DNA of 64,000 nucleotides. It comes from Lichina pygmaea (Eukaryota; Ascomycota; Lichinomycetes; Lichinales; Lichinaceae). The stretch's first letter is position 1, and the number at the start of each line of letters is the position of its first letter. The notes under the pieces are model-generated. The model ran no database searches and was not told the origin of the DNA. It saw only the letters and a list, made by a program, of their open reading frames with translations. Location of the stretch: positions 1,798,001 to 1,862,000 of the forward strand of contig OY730169.1 in the NCBI GenBank assembly GCA_963422465.1, written 5' to 3'. The translations under genes and the position numbers were made by a program. Shown here piece after piece: positions 41,811 to 54,038 of the stretch.

Positions 41811-43209
41811 CTAGCTAGGGTGTGTGGCGGCCGCTTGACCTTGACCGCTTCTGTTACGGACGATTCTCTGAGGAAATCCCGTGTCAGTCACTCGTAGCCC
41901 TTGCAAAACCAACCTACAGGAGGATACGTACCAGCAGGTTTCGCAGTAAGATGACGATAGTCACCTTGCCGATGGTGGGCACGTAGAGCGAAGCTCGCTC
42001 CTTGATGTCCGGAGAGAAATTCTTCGTGGAAGATTAGACCGGTTCGTAAGAGTAGCAGCATCCGGTCGCACGACGGCAGGTACTTGAACACACAGGGGAG
42101 GGGGCCGAAATTCTTTCTTACCTTGTCGCTCGAAAAGTTGATGCACACGGCTCCCTCCTTCACCAGCGCCGTCGGCACTTTGAACTGGTCGCCTGGAACG
42201 CCACTGATGACGACGTCGCTCAGCGGCAGGCAGTCATCCATGGCCCAGTCGCGCTTGTCGACGACCTCGTGCTGTCTCTTGCGGAGGCCTTCGCCTCGGC
42301 TGAACTGCTGCACGCCCGTCACGTCGACCGAGTACACCACGGCCCCGTCGTTGGCCAGGAGGGCGGCCAGAGGCCTTCCCACGACCTCGGAACGGTTGGC
42401 GACGGTGATCGTGTGTCCCGAGAGCCGGTCGCCGTAGGGAAGAGCTCCGTTGTAGACCTGCACATACTCGAGGATCTTGATGATGGCCAGCGGTGTGCAC
42501 GGCTACCGCCCGTTCAGATATCTCTCTCTCGAACCAAGGCCTCGAATCGAGAAAAAAAAAAAGGGGGGGGAGGATGGACCCCGAGAAACAAATAGAACAT
42601 ACTAAGATACTTTTCTTCAGCTGCTGCTCGTCCAAGAACCGGATGTTCTGATACATGTTGAAGATGTATCGATGATTCAAGCCCTCGACGTCCTTGTCGA
42701 CGTCCAGGATCTGCTGGACGTACTGATCTTGTCGGTTGCCGTAGATGGGGTAGTACACGATAATGCCGTCGACGGCCTCATCTTCGTTGGCCGCGATCAG
42801 TTGATCTTCCAGCTTGTCGCGATCGACTTCCCGGAGGTCATATGAAAACCCGCTAGAAGAGGATCGAGAATGATATTTACCGCATTACAACTTGTCTTTT
42901 GGTTCTCGAGATTGTGGAAATAAAGATAGAAAAAGGCCATCGTCGCGGGGGTAATCTTTCCACCCCAGTGATGATAAGGAAGGGAGATAACCATGATGAG
43001 AAAAAAGAAACCCACCTCTCGCTACATGTTTTCTTGGTCCAGTTGGCGTACATGCGTGCGGCGGGATCGGCATTGGCAAGGAAGCCCACCAGTTGAGGTG
43101 ATCGTCCCAGCTTGGCCAGGTCGGCCCTGACCTCTTTGGACAGATGTTGGGCGACGGTCACCGCGGTCACCACCTTGCATTGGGGCTTGTTTTGCTCGAC
43201 GTCCACCAT
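41811..43209 (-). CDS. MTD1: NAD+-dependent methylenetetrahydrofolate dehydrogenase
   Basis: Oxidises 5,10-methylene-THF in cytosolic one-carbon metabolism for purine synthesis. Exons 43209-43016, 42852-42603, 42502-42122, 42021-41932 and 41867-41811 give 323 residues, the yeast Mtd1 size. LVGFLANADPAARMYANWT, GIIVYYPIYGNRQDQYVQ and DVEGLNHRYIFNMYQNIRFL form the catalytic half. PCTPLAIIKILEY is followed by the cofactor site VANRSEVVGRPLAALL. The last two splices give VTIVILLRN|RIVRNRSGQGQ; without the final splice a false C-terminus (VGFAKGYE-like) would be read, which I rejected because the spliced form matches the family. It converges with the MDR gene, 201 bp apart. Confidence 0.94.
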
Positions 43210-43884
43210 CTCGACGATGTACCATAGAAACGGAGCTTGTCAGCTATGACAGACAGGCTTGGGAAATTGGGATCGATTTATCCACGATGGTGTGAAAATC
43301 ATCAAGGCTGACGGCAGCGTATTTTCATTGGCAAAGACGATGTTCTGGTCAGGCTAACTTTGAAGTTGTTGAAAATGCTGCCGCGGAGGCCCTAGACGCG
43401 AAGCCCCGCGCGGCAGAGAGCTAGGCACGCTAGGGAGCCCTAAACGGCGGAGAGCCGAGCCCCAACGTACAGGGCAGAGAGAGCCGAGGAGGTCGCTGAT
43501 TGAAGCATCAAGAACGCACCGAGAGATGAAACGCATAATTATCTACCCCACCAGGCAGCAGCACTAGGAGCGGGCACGGCGAGAATAGAGTCAACAGAAG
43601 TCGAGGCCATGATTTTTGTAGATATGATTGATCTACTTCATAGAGAGAGAGGATCGAAGAAGGGTTTCTTGACTTTCTACCCTTCTGCACATGCCAAATA
43701 TGTCGTTCGTTGTGATCTGACAGACTAGGCAAGGCAGAGCAGATAGTTCAAAGCTTTGATATGGAATATACGCGGTCGTACCACCACGACTACGTTCAAT
43801 AATTGTCCTGGTATGCCCAACTCTTCTCCACTGGTCCCTGATCTGCTCTTCCACCCAGATAGTAATCGATGTGCTTATCCACTC
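43210..43884. other. Intergenic region, MTD1 / LAS21
   Basis: MTD1 promoter and LAS21 3' flank. A GC-rich, GAG/CGCGC-rich block at 43375-43500 stands out in base composition from its AT-richer flanks. It has no open frame with family character. Confidence 0.55.
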
Positions 43885-46800
43885 TCATGTCCTCGCGCAC
43901 TCTCCCCCAGCCAATCCAGTGACATCGCCGCACCAAAAAAGCAGGGTTCCGAACAGAACGTTCACCGCAAGGTGTTGCCCGATAGTCCACGCCATGGTGA
44001 ATAGGTACTTCGGGGAGAAGACTGTCCAGATGAAGAGATGCGTGCGCAGCGCGGTGCAGGCGGCCATGACAAATAGTGTCGTGGTGGTTGTGAAGAGTGT
44101 GAGGCAGAGGAGATGGTTGACGAGACTTGAATTCCGCGGTTTGCTGGCGGTGGGGTGTATGCGGTCAGGTTCTGATGTTTCGGAAGGTGGCGGCGGCGAG
44201 GACACTTTCACCTGCGATTCGTCACGACGGGTGGAATCGTGCTGCAGGAGAAGTAGCACTGTGGCAGACGTCCACCACAACGGCCCGGCCCAGTTGCTGA
44301 CAAAGGTGAGAAATCCAACCAGGCCGACGTTGTATCCGCCCACGCCGTTGTAGGCGTTCGACAGGTCGATGGACGAGATCGAGTTGGAGTTTCCCAGGGC
44401 GAAGAACGACACATGCTGGAAGAGGATGGAAGTGATTGTGATGTCGAGCGCCGACAGGTGGGCGGAGCGCAGGAAATGGAGCTGCTTGTCGAAGATTAAG
44501 AAGAGTGGGACATTTGTCACACGTGACTGTGTGAGTAGGAACAGCGAGAGGAGGTCGTGGAATACGTCCGGGAAGTCTTCATGAGAGTGTGAGCGGGCCT
44601 ATGTTGTATCTACAAGCTTGATCGGGGTACACGTACCATGTGCTGCGGCAGCTGATTGAGATGGAGAACACTTCCAACCGACCACAAGAGAGACCAGTAT
44701 GCCCAGAAAGACCGTCCTTGCGAGAAGTAGCAGTGGTGTGTTTGCAAGTAAGTCTGGGACGAAATGTGGAAGGCCCCACAGTAGCTCGGGGGCTTCGGCA
44801 ACGGTATACGCAGCCTTGAACCAGAGAGCCAGATAACCAAGCGTGATGGTCAGGTATGGCTCTGCCGGGAAAGCAGACAGCTGCCTGCGTCTTCTTCGAG
44901 AATGTCTGTAGATGATGTTCACGTAGGTTGCTATTGCCAATACCCAAAGAAGTTCTGTGTGCTTCGGTAAGAACGTTCTAGCGATGTCGGGTTCACCAGC
45001 GAACTTCTGTCCGGTTTGGTTCCAGCGACGCGCTATTCGAAGGCCGGCTATTATAGGCACAAAATTTGCTGATGGGTTTCTCGTTGTGGTGTTCAGCTTC
45101 CGACTTCTGTATGCACACCTCAGCCTGCGATCACGATCATAGATAGCTAATACCCACGTCTTCCTAGATACATACACCAGCCATGCAGAGGCAGCCCAAT
45201 ACCAGAAATGATGCTCCTCCTCAACATAGCTGCTCGCAAACATCATGACACTATAAGCCACTGTAGTCCCGAGGAAGACAAACACACTTGTAGTGGGCTT
45301 CCGCATCACTGGAAAGCATGCCATCAATGCAAGAGATACAGATCCCAAAGCAAGAATCATGCCAAGAGTGATCTTGAACATGTCATAGTTGCTTGCCGCC
45401 CCGCTCAGGAACCTCTGTCCTCGCTTCGTGAACTACGCTCACTGTAAGCTTTCTAAAATCCAAAGACGAGGTGGTCATTGACCTTTGCCAAAGCTGACAG
45501 CAGCTTGCCATTATCCGACGATGAGTCTCTGCTGCTTGCTTCAAGGAGCTCAGATATTTCTTGCCAGTCACGACCGAGCTGCTGAAGATCTGTAGATGAG
45601 TCTGGACAAGATGGCTTGGAGGACCTCCGCTCGAAGGACGGGCTGGAACCAGTGGCCTCGATAAGGTGGAGAATCTGACGTGCGTTTTCGAGCAGCAGCC
45701 AGACCTTATCAGAATCTATCAAAGTGGACTATTAACTTGTGAAATTTGACAGTCAAATAAGATGTGCTAACCGTTCTCCCAGAACTCAAGCATATCTGGT
45801 ATGAACACCCCAAGATTATTCTTTGGGACAGGGAAGCCCAACAGACCGGCAAGAGTCGGCACAATATCTGATTGCTCAATGCTGTGGTAGAACTCGTACG
45901 AGTGATTGGGATCCGTCGGACAAGACGATCCATTCGTGATTTGCGCAAATTTCGGGGATATGAACACGAGCCCAGTCGACGTCTCACCAGGAGACGAGCC
46001 ACCGTGGTTGCCTGCGTCGTTCATACCATGGTCCCCACAGACGATCATCAATGCAGACTGGAGATGTGTGTTCTTCTCCATGGCTGTATATATCTGTTGC
46101 ACGATACCATCCATCTCACTCTGCTTTGGAAGCATGTTGGGGCTGTTCGATCCCGAGATCAGATACTCTGCTCCTTGACCGTCAAGGTAAACTTGGAAGT
46201 CCCACCTCTTTGGCCCAGCTTTATGGCCGATGTGGTCCAAACCCAGATAGTGCATAATCATCGCGTTCCAGTCATTCTGGCCCATCTCATGTGATATATG
46301 CCGGGTCACATTGTTATCGACTTCTGTGAAATCCTGGGCTACGCCCTTAGCTCACTGATCCTTGGAGGGAGGGAAGGATCTACGAACAGAAACGAAGAAG
46401 CTCGTCGTGCCATCAGCGCGAGAGAACATCCCGGGAAACAGCTTGAGCCAAGTGTCGTCACCGTACATGACCAGCTTGCTGTCTTGCTTCGCTAGCATCT
46501 GGGCCAGCCACGTATCTTGATGTGCAAGTGTCGAAGATTCATCACCCTCTGCGAGATTGAGTATGGCATCAAGGAAAGAAGGTATAGATCCAGTCGTCAA
46601 CGCCTTGACGCGAGGCATTGTGACCGTCGGCGAACTAGCGTGGGCAGTGAAGGGCAAAGCAGCACCCTCATTTACTAACCTGAGCAATCAGATTGGGCTG
46701 GTAGGATTCATAGCGCAAGTACGGGCTACACACTGATGTATGAACTTGAACCCAGATCCATGGGAAAAGACGAAGTCGCTTCCTTGGTCAGCGCAGTCAC

Positions 46801-47021
46801 TCTTCAAATGCGAGGGAGGGCTACCTTCGAAGTGCATCCACGACCATGAAGATCACCTTGTTAAAAGGCGCCTCTGGAGGGGGCCTATTGTGGGCACCAT
46901 GATACTCCGCAAGCCCAGGCAAGAAAGGCTTGTGCGGGAAGAAGCCTTGTGCAAAGAAGAGGACGGCAATGGGGAGCAGTGCATTGGCCGACGCCAAAGA
47001 AAAGGCATGGTAGAGACGCAT
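43885..47021 (-). CDS. LAS21: GPI ethanolamine phosphate transferase 2
   Basis: This ER membrane enzyme adds ethanolamine phosphate to the second mannose of GPI anchors. Seven exons: 47021-46825, 46778-46734, 46679-46388, 46333-45772, 45715-45483, 45432-44637 and 44576-43885, encoding 938 residues. The N-terminal helix precedes the alkaline-phosphatase-like lumenal domain: FMVVDALR|SDFVF (metal aspartates), SPTVTMPRVKALTTG (nucleophile threonine), MYGDDTWLKLFPGMF, HYLGLDHIGH and CGDHGMND. The C-terminal half is multispanning, with RRWNQTGQKFAGEPDIA and SISSIDLSNAYNGVGGYNVG conserved. Between VYVSRK and RIARRWN there are about 40 polar residues where relatives have membrane sequence; this could be an unspliced intron I could not place. 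Confidence 0.93.
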
Positions 47022-47541
47022 GGCTGTTAAACATTCGCTGCCACGAGATTGACCATCAGACCGTCAGAGATGCATCAATGTGCATAATGACGCGATGAAG
47101 AATGTGTCCTCTGCTACATTCTTGAATTAGCTGGCTAGAGCTAACTTTCTCACTGTTTCCAGCTACAACAGGTATTGAAAGCCTGCTTACCGTGACGTGA
47201 TGCCATTGATAGCTCACCTAGCTTGCAGTATCACTTTGGTAAAGGACCACGAAAATCCGTACCGGTAAGTGTACGAGTACTACGTACGTGCGCAGGAAGT
47301 ACGTGAAGACGTATCTCTACGTAGGAGTACACAAATACAGTCTCAACACGAGTCTGAGCCTCTCGGGGTCGGTAAATATGAGGTGCAACATTACGTACGA
47401 TACGTACTCCAAAAGTACTGCTAGTACTGGTACTTGATAGCTTGTACGCCGTACATCGTTCGTCACGTCGTCCGCCACGTGATATCGGTCACCCTTGAGC
47501 CTACCAAAACATAGTCGAATATATAAGGCGTCAAGCAGACG
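47022..47541. promoter_or_regulatory. Divergent promoter region, LAS21 / dynamitin
   Basis: 520 bp between start codons. GTAC/ACGT steps are dense at 47260-47480 (for example ACGAGTACTACGTACGTGCG). No specific factor site is claimed. Confidence 0.5.
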
Positions 47542-49342
47542 ATGGCTTCGAATCAGAAATATGCAGCATTGCCAGATCTTGTCAGTGCCCTCTTCAGCAT
47601 GTTATGAATCTGCTCAATAGATGCTGATTCTTACTGCATTAAGGATACCGCACCAGACATATATGAGACGCCTGATCTAGTAGATGACTTGTCAACACTT
47701 CCAGTACGTATGGCAATTGAACAACATGAAGACCCTCAGCTGAGACCTTTTGCATGCCGGAACGGTGCGGTCTAGCTCGCCATATTCCTTGGATGGAGAC
47801 ACCACGGACGAAAATGACAAGCAAAAGGACGGCAACGAGGACATATCCCGTCGACATCTTCCACTCAACCAGGCTCGCTCCTACTTCAAGCCGTCGCAAG
47901 TTGATGCTAATAATGTGGACTTCTCGGACCGGATTGGCGCGAAGCGAAGGTCATATAGGGCATCTAGTAGACGGATACACAGGAGGCACTGTGGCACTGG
48001 AGAGGTCCATGAAGCGGTTACTGACGACGATAGCGACAGCGACAAAAGCGACGCAGAAGAAGGGCTGCAGAGAAGGATTGCTCGATTGAGAAGGGAGGTC
48101 GAGGAGGTTCGGATCGAGGCGAAGAAAAGAGACCAGGAGAAGAGGCATGGACAGATGGGAGACGACGACGACGATGATGACCGGGATGAGCTGGCAGAAC
48201 TGTGCCAGGTGCTAGAGGAGTTACGAACATCCGGCAAGGCGGCTCCAGGAGCTGCTGAATCCTACCTTGTCTCGAGGCTTGGCAAGCCCTTACCTACGGA
48301 CGTGTCTAGAGCTGCTACAGTACGAGTGGCCTCGTCTCCCAAAATCAGGTCTCTCCTCAAGGGAACCGGGCATTTGAGCTGATTATCAATGAAATAGGTG
48401 TCACATGCTGTGGCTGAAGCTTCTGCCTCTCCGTCCGGCGATTCGCTGTCCAAGGCTGCAAGTTCTTTCGACACGAGACTTGTACTCATCGAGAAAGTCC
48501 TGGGCATTACATCATCCGCCAGTATGTTCGGCTCGGGCAGTGGCTTACCACAAAGACCTGTCATCCCCACCCTGAACCATCTTCATGGACAAATCAGCTC
48601 CCTGGCGGCTGCCTCGCCAGCCTCGGTCGACGCACTCAGCAAACGCGTACTAGAGTTGACAGAAGACGAAAGAAAGCTCAAGAGGCTACAGGCACACCGG
48701 GAAGCTCGCTCGCCATCGTCCTCGTCCTCGTCGTCCTCAGAAGAGGATCCTGATGCGGGAAAAACATCGTCTCAGAAACTAGAGGCCATTCTCGACGTAC
48801 TCGGCGAGCCGGTGGCGAAATACGCCCCGGACATAATAGCGCGGGCATCAATCCGCAAGACATCAGGCCTGGTCAAGAAGGTCCTGGCGCAGGACCAAGG
48901 ACTTGGTAAAGCCAAAGCACCATCGCCATCGGCCAGCCCAAACCCGGCGACCATCCCGAAACCCGCAGCGCCAGAACCCACCTTGGATGCCTCGCAGGCC
49001 GCGACGAGCATGTCTTCGCGCAACGTGGCCAAAGTCAAAGCGCTCTACCGGATCCTACCAACACTGCAGAAACTCAGCCCGGTGGTGCCTCCACTGCTGG
49101 AGCGTCTGCACTCGCTTCGGAGCATCCACGCGGGGGCCTCGCACGCGAGCGCCGACCTGGACAAGCTCGAGGCCGAGCAGGAGGAGGCGGCCAAGGACAT
49201 TTCCACGTGGAGGGACGGTCTCGAGCAGGTCGAGCAGCGCATGCTCGAGACGGAGAACATCCTCAAGGGCAATGTCCAGGTCGTCGAGGGCTGGGTCAGG
49301 GCACTCGAGGAGAGAGTCGACCGGATGAGCGAGTCTTCATGA
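47542..49342 (+). CDS. Dynactin subunit 2 (dynamitin, p50)
   Basis: This is the shoulder subunit that links dynactin's arm to the Arp1 filament, needed for dynein-driven nuclear and vesicle movement. MASNQKYAALPDL|DTAPDIYETPDLVDD is the conserved N-terminus. ARSYFKPSQVDANNVDFSDR and RLRREVEEVRIEA follow, then a long coiled-coil region ending EGWVRALEERVDRMSES. Exons: 47542-47580, 47644 to about 47690, about 47776 to 48319, and 48398-49342, about 524 residues. The second intron is uncertain: the strong donor at 47704 does not keep phase with the CTAG acceptor at 47775, whereas the weaker GTCAAC at 47691 does. The last intron (48320-48397) is clear. Confidence 0.88.
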
Positions 49343-50253
49343 TCTAGATAAGAACAAGGGAAGCATGGAAGGAAATGATGACGACGACGACCAAGAGGGC
49401 GAAAAGCACAGCGACATGTACTCCGTGTGGCCGTTCAACAGCAGCCGCGGGTGACAGGAAGTTTACCAGAAGCTCTCCTCGCACGAAGCACAGCTTATAC
49501 ATTGGTTCTTCTTGCCCCTACTTGTTCGCATCGTTCATGCTGGACAGGACATCTCTGTTTCTGTCTCAATGGATCTGAATACTCTTCAAAAAAATCTTGG
49601 GTTAACCTCCCCTCCCCCCCCCTTTTTTTTTTGTTTTCTCTCCACAAAGGGCTGAGCTCCAAGTTACTGTACATACGATAGAACGTGCTGGGTAGAAGAT
49701 AGCACTTTTGTACATACCTACGTACTGTACTACGCAGGTCCGTACACCGCGGATCCTCCGCCACGGTGTTCTCCCCCAGTTCTCCTGGGCTCAGGAGCAA
49801 CTGGACACTGGCTACTAGCGAGCCAGCCACCCATATTTTACAGTGTCTCAGCAGGATAGCACTGTTCAGGTGCTGCAGGGAGGAGGTTTTCTTTACTCTT
49901 TTGAGTTTTCCTAGCCTAGTTCTATAGTTGAACCAGCATAGCCTAGTTACACTAGTGCTGGAATGGTGTAGGAATGCAATCAATCTTTCAATCAACGTAC
50001 TGTACTGTACTGTCCTTGTACGCTAGTCACATACAAGAGCCCTTCTAATAGAAAAAGCGCCCTCGCACGAATAGACCCTCTTACGTACGTATGAGACATT
50101 TCTCCTGGAAGAGAAAGAGAGATGGAGATGGGACGTCGATGACGAAATCAAAAGGATCTATGGCGAGTCACGACAAGGGTTCATAAATTAAAATTTTGTT
50201 TTTTTATTTCCGTGACGATTACCAGTATCAAGTATCCAACAGAACTGAAATCA
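49343..50253. other. Convergent intergenic region, dynamitin / ALG12
   Basis: 3' flanks of both genes, with C-run/T-run low complexity at 49610-49640 and a LINE 3' relic at about 49740-49968. GTAC-rich sequence flanks the relic on both sides (49710-49740 and 49995-50030). Confidence 0.65.
49740..49968 (+). mobile_element. 3' relic of the same LINE, copy 2
   Basis: The plus strand reads ILRHGVLPQFSWAQEQLDTGY and a stop at about 49818, the same C-terminus as the copy at 17270-17745 (ILRQGILPQFSWAQEQLEAGC). Untranslated similarity continues to about 49968 through landmarks such as AGCAGGATAGCACTG and CCAGCATAGCC. Only the last ~25 codons and the 3' tail remain. The copies differ at many bases and lie in opposite orientations, as expected for independent 5'-truncated insertions of one family. 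Confidence 0.7.
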
Positions 50254-52203
50254 TCATGGTTGCCTCTTCAAGATGTGTACCTTCGGCTCCATCTTGATGG
50301 TCACCCAGTATCCCCTGGTAACGTTCTTTATGAGAAAGAATTCCGTTTTCGCCCACCATCTGCTGTCGAGTACGCTCCGAGTGAAGCTGTTCGGGAGAGA
50401 ACGGCCGGCGGCGGGTTCCTTTTTCTTTTTCTGGTCGGCTCCGGTTTGAGGGACTTCTTCCTGCTGCACTGCTTTGTCGTGATCCTCCTCTCCCTCCTCC
50501 TCGTCCGTCATCGATGTCGTAGTCGTGGTCAGGTAAGACCTCACGAAAGCAACTCCAGCAAAGCCGTCTACCGTGTCGACAATCTCCCATTTGCCAATCA
50601 CCAGCTCGGGCCGCTGGGCGAGCACATAGTCGAACTGGTTCCAGAAGAGAGGATCCAGAAGTTTTCGCGGATCTTCGGTCTTGTCGTGCACCCATCGGAC
50701 CAAACTAGTGTTAGGGATAGAGCCTGAGTGGTAGGAGAGCGGACTCTCGTCCTCGAGGAAGCGTGTGATCCCTGTCATGCAGCTGAGCGTGTCCGAGTGC
50801 ACGCGCACGATGCTCCCTGGCTTGTCCACGAGCGAGTGGACTCGCTGTAGAGCCTCGGCGCCCGGGTAGTTGAGACGCGAGAGCCCTAGCATCCCGAGGC
50901 TGGCGCCGAAACTCCCCAGGGTCGAGGCAACGAGGACAAGAGAGAGGAAGTGGTACACGATACTCTTGGCCCGTCGTGTCCATATCCAGTTGGCACCGAG
51001 TGCAGCGACGGCGGTCAGGCAGGGGATCACGTAGACGACGAAGCGCCATTCCTTGTGCGGCTGAACGCTGTAGACGGCGAGGAAGCCCAGCAAGGGCGCG
51101 AGCATGTCAACGCTCACTTGTCGCGTAGCTTTCATACCGACGGCGACCGGGATACATAGCTGCCAGGTGATGGGGTTCATCAAGAGCCGTGGCACGACAT
51201 TCCCAAAGTAATACCACCACGGACTGGTGCCCCATGCCACGCCTTTCCCTTGGATCGCGTTGTAGTAGAAACCCGCGAGTTCTGGCCAGGCCGGAAACTG
51301 CAGCCAGAAGAACGAGTCGATCGAGAGCGTCATCGATAGCCCAACTGCTGCGCCGGTGATGCCGGCTGGCACGACGTACCTGAACAGAAGCATCGATCGT
51401 CGCATATATAGATGATACAGCAGGACAGCGCCGAGCAAGACAGCCACCTCGGCGCGGAAAACGACTGCCGTGACGGCCAGGAGGTAGACTGAAAGACGAT
51501 ACCGCTTCCGCAGATCGACCAGAGCCCCAGCTCGTGGCGTGCGTGTCACGGGAAGCAAGATGGCTAATGCCAAGGTCGTCAAGGGGAACGCCAGCATGTT
51601 GGGTAACGTGCGGGAGGCGTAGTACACAACATGGAACTGGCTGGCCTGAAGGAGAATATACCAATTGGCTGTCCCTCGACCAAATGTCTTGGCCAACGTC
51701 CTCCGAAAGAACAGCAGGGTGAAGGCATTGAACAAGCCCAAAGCGCCCCTTACTACACAAGACCAGCATCAGCGCATGTCGGCCAACGGCCACAACGACC
51801 AACCCGTCAGGTGAACAGAATGAAAAAACGCACCAGCACTCTGGCCCCCAACGCCAAGCGCAACCCCTAATTTGGACGCAGTCGCCAAGACGAGCGCGCC
51901 GGCAAAGGTGCGAGGCACGACGCCAGGGAAGGAGAAGTGATCATAGTGGAGACGCAGGTACGACGACACATCCTTCGTCGGGATGCCGTACGTCAAGATG
52001 TCGTGGGTTGCTTGTATGTTGAACGACTCTTCGACTTTTGTGTACGGCGATGCGACCAGGTGGAGGATGACCAAGGAAGGGAGCAGCAGCGTCAGGAGCG
52101 TGTCTGTCGGTGAGGTTAGCTATGTGCCGTTTGTAGGAGGGACGGGGAAGGGTGTAGGAATGGTATAGCGATTGTTACCTGTGAGCTGTCGTGAGCCAAC
52201 CAT
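50254..52203 (-). CDS. ALG12: Dolichyl-P-mannose:Man7GlcNAc2-PP-dolichol alpha-1,6-mannosyltransferase
   Basis: Adds the eighth mannose to the lipid-linked N-glycan precursor in the ER lumen. Exons 52203-52179, 52103-51834 and 51752-50254 encode 597 residues. The GT-C family hallmark is [19 protein letters not shown], with the lumenal acidic residues of the first loop, then [14 protein letters not shown]. Many membrane helices follow, and [12 protein letters not shown] is the ALG12/ALG9/PIG-B/SMP3 motif; the Q-A-T-H-D and FPGVVPRTF strings point to ALG12 in particular. About 60 residues of acidic and lysine-rich sequence ([10 protein letters not shown] to KKKKEPAA) near the C-terminus look lineage-specific. 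Confidence 0.94.
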
Positions 52204-52439
52204 ACCTTGGTCCTGCTGATGGATATAATTGTGGTCAGAGCTGAAGTTGATCGTAGGGTAGGCAGGCTTTTGAAGCTCCCGTGTTCACGTACGGCAGTGC
52301 GTCTGACGAGTCGGAACCTTCAACGTCAACCTCCAATCAAGCTTCAAGCAGAACGACTCCCGGTTTCCAACGACACAATTACCGCACTCAAGACCCGACC
52401 ATCCCTCGTTACCAACGACCCGGGCCGGACGTGTGCCTC

Positions 52440-53357
52440 GACGGCGCGGAGCCATGTTACTGCTGTTTGGACTGGGCAAACTCTTCTACGGCATGTCGAC
52501 AGCGTTCCCTGCCACTATGAATCCTCCCCCGGAAACAAGCCCATTTCCCCGCGCTCCGTCTCTCTACCAAAGCACACGATTTGCTAATCGTCGAGAGCGC
52601 CACCAGTCTCTATCCTCCTCGTCAATGCCATCGCCGTGTTATCAGAAGACCGATTCTTGGCGCGAAGTACGTCTAGAGGGTTCTTGTCCATTCCTGCCCT
52701 CGCGTCTCACGACAGGATACATTGTCACCATAGCAGACCCGCTGGGTGAAAGAGCAGATACCGCATCGTGCAAAATGGCTGCCCGTTCTTTTTCTGTCGC
52801 CCTCGGAAAAGTCTGGATCGATGCAGGGAGCCATGCGCGAGCTTGAAAGGCTAACGAAGCGGTATCCGTCTGCTGTTGAGGTAGTCGGCTGGTCCGCTCA
52901 ATCGTATGAACCGTCCTTTGGCGGCGCCTCGTCGCAGGACTCGAACAGCGTCAAGACAAAGATGATCAACCTGATCACTTCGGTGCGAACGCTGATGAGG
53001 AGTGAGTGTATCCATCTCCACATATCATCTGACTCAGGCCCTGGTGCTGTTCCGGTGTCCCTAGATGATGTATATTCGTGTCTGCAGTGTTTCCCACCGC
53101 TTCTGATACCCTCCTACTCACGCCAGGCACCCCACTGCGTCACTCATATCACAATCTTGTCCCTTCCTTATTCAACCCTCGCCCATATGCACAGTAAACC
53201 CCCCCCCCCTCAATCAGCCCAATCCCCTTCAGCGGCACACCTTCTTCCGAACTCTCACCGATACCGCTGTGCCCCGCTGACATATAGTTCTCACTCCTCA
53301 GTCCCGTTGATAGCGATCAACACCCTGGTCATCATGTACGAATTGATTCTGGGGTAG
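52440..53357 (+). CDS. Unrecognised possible gene
   Basis: Two overlapping open frames with coding-like composition run rightward: 52433-52846 and, in another frame, 52746-53357. The most protein-like stretch is in the second: AMRELERLTKRYPSAVEVVG through SVKTKMINLITSVRTLMR, followed at once by a consensus GTGAGT donor (near 53003). I could not find the partner exon or a complete model, and recognise no family. It may be one spliced gene with the start before 52500, or a chance pair of frames. Coordinates are approximate. Confidence 0.3.
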
Positions 53358-54004
53358 CTGCCGAAACATGAAAGCGTCAACATACAAGCATCAACATATC
53401 AGGAAAGGGCGTTTCTCTGGGAATGAGATGTAGGGCTTGCCAAACAGCGGGCGTTGTCAACGTGTGTTATTTTAGCAGGCACGGGCAGGGTGTGCGAATG
53501 GTCATGAACTGGGCCTTCGGTCGTGCACTGGTGATACCATATCTGTGTCTCATCTCATGGAGAGCAGAACTTGTTAGAGGCATTCATAGAGCTACAGCAA
53601 AGTACCGCAGATCTTGGGAAGTGCAGTGTGAGACCGGGCGGGTAAAGTAGCTGAAGCCTACGTGTGATGTCACCATGTGATTATTCTACATTCTAACATC
53701 GATACACTTCTCCTTTTCAACAGTCTTATATGCCAATATCAAATCCTGCAGTCTTATATCCCAGTTTCACATCTCGAGATCCAACTTTTCCACTTGACTT
53801 ACGAGCTTTGGAACAAGTGTCTCTTCTTCCCCACCTCAATGCACAGCATCGACACACATCATCCACACAGAGAGGACATCAAGCTCTCTACTCCCCTATC
53901 CATTATTCCCATCTTGCAATACGTACCCCTGTCCATCTGAAGACAACAACATGACACACCAGCAACAAACAATACACACCCTTATACCTCAAACACAGCA
54001 CCAC

Positions 54005-54038
<34 letters not shown>

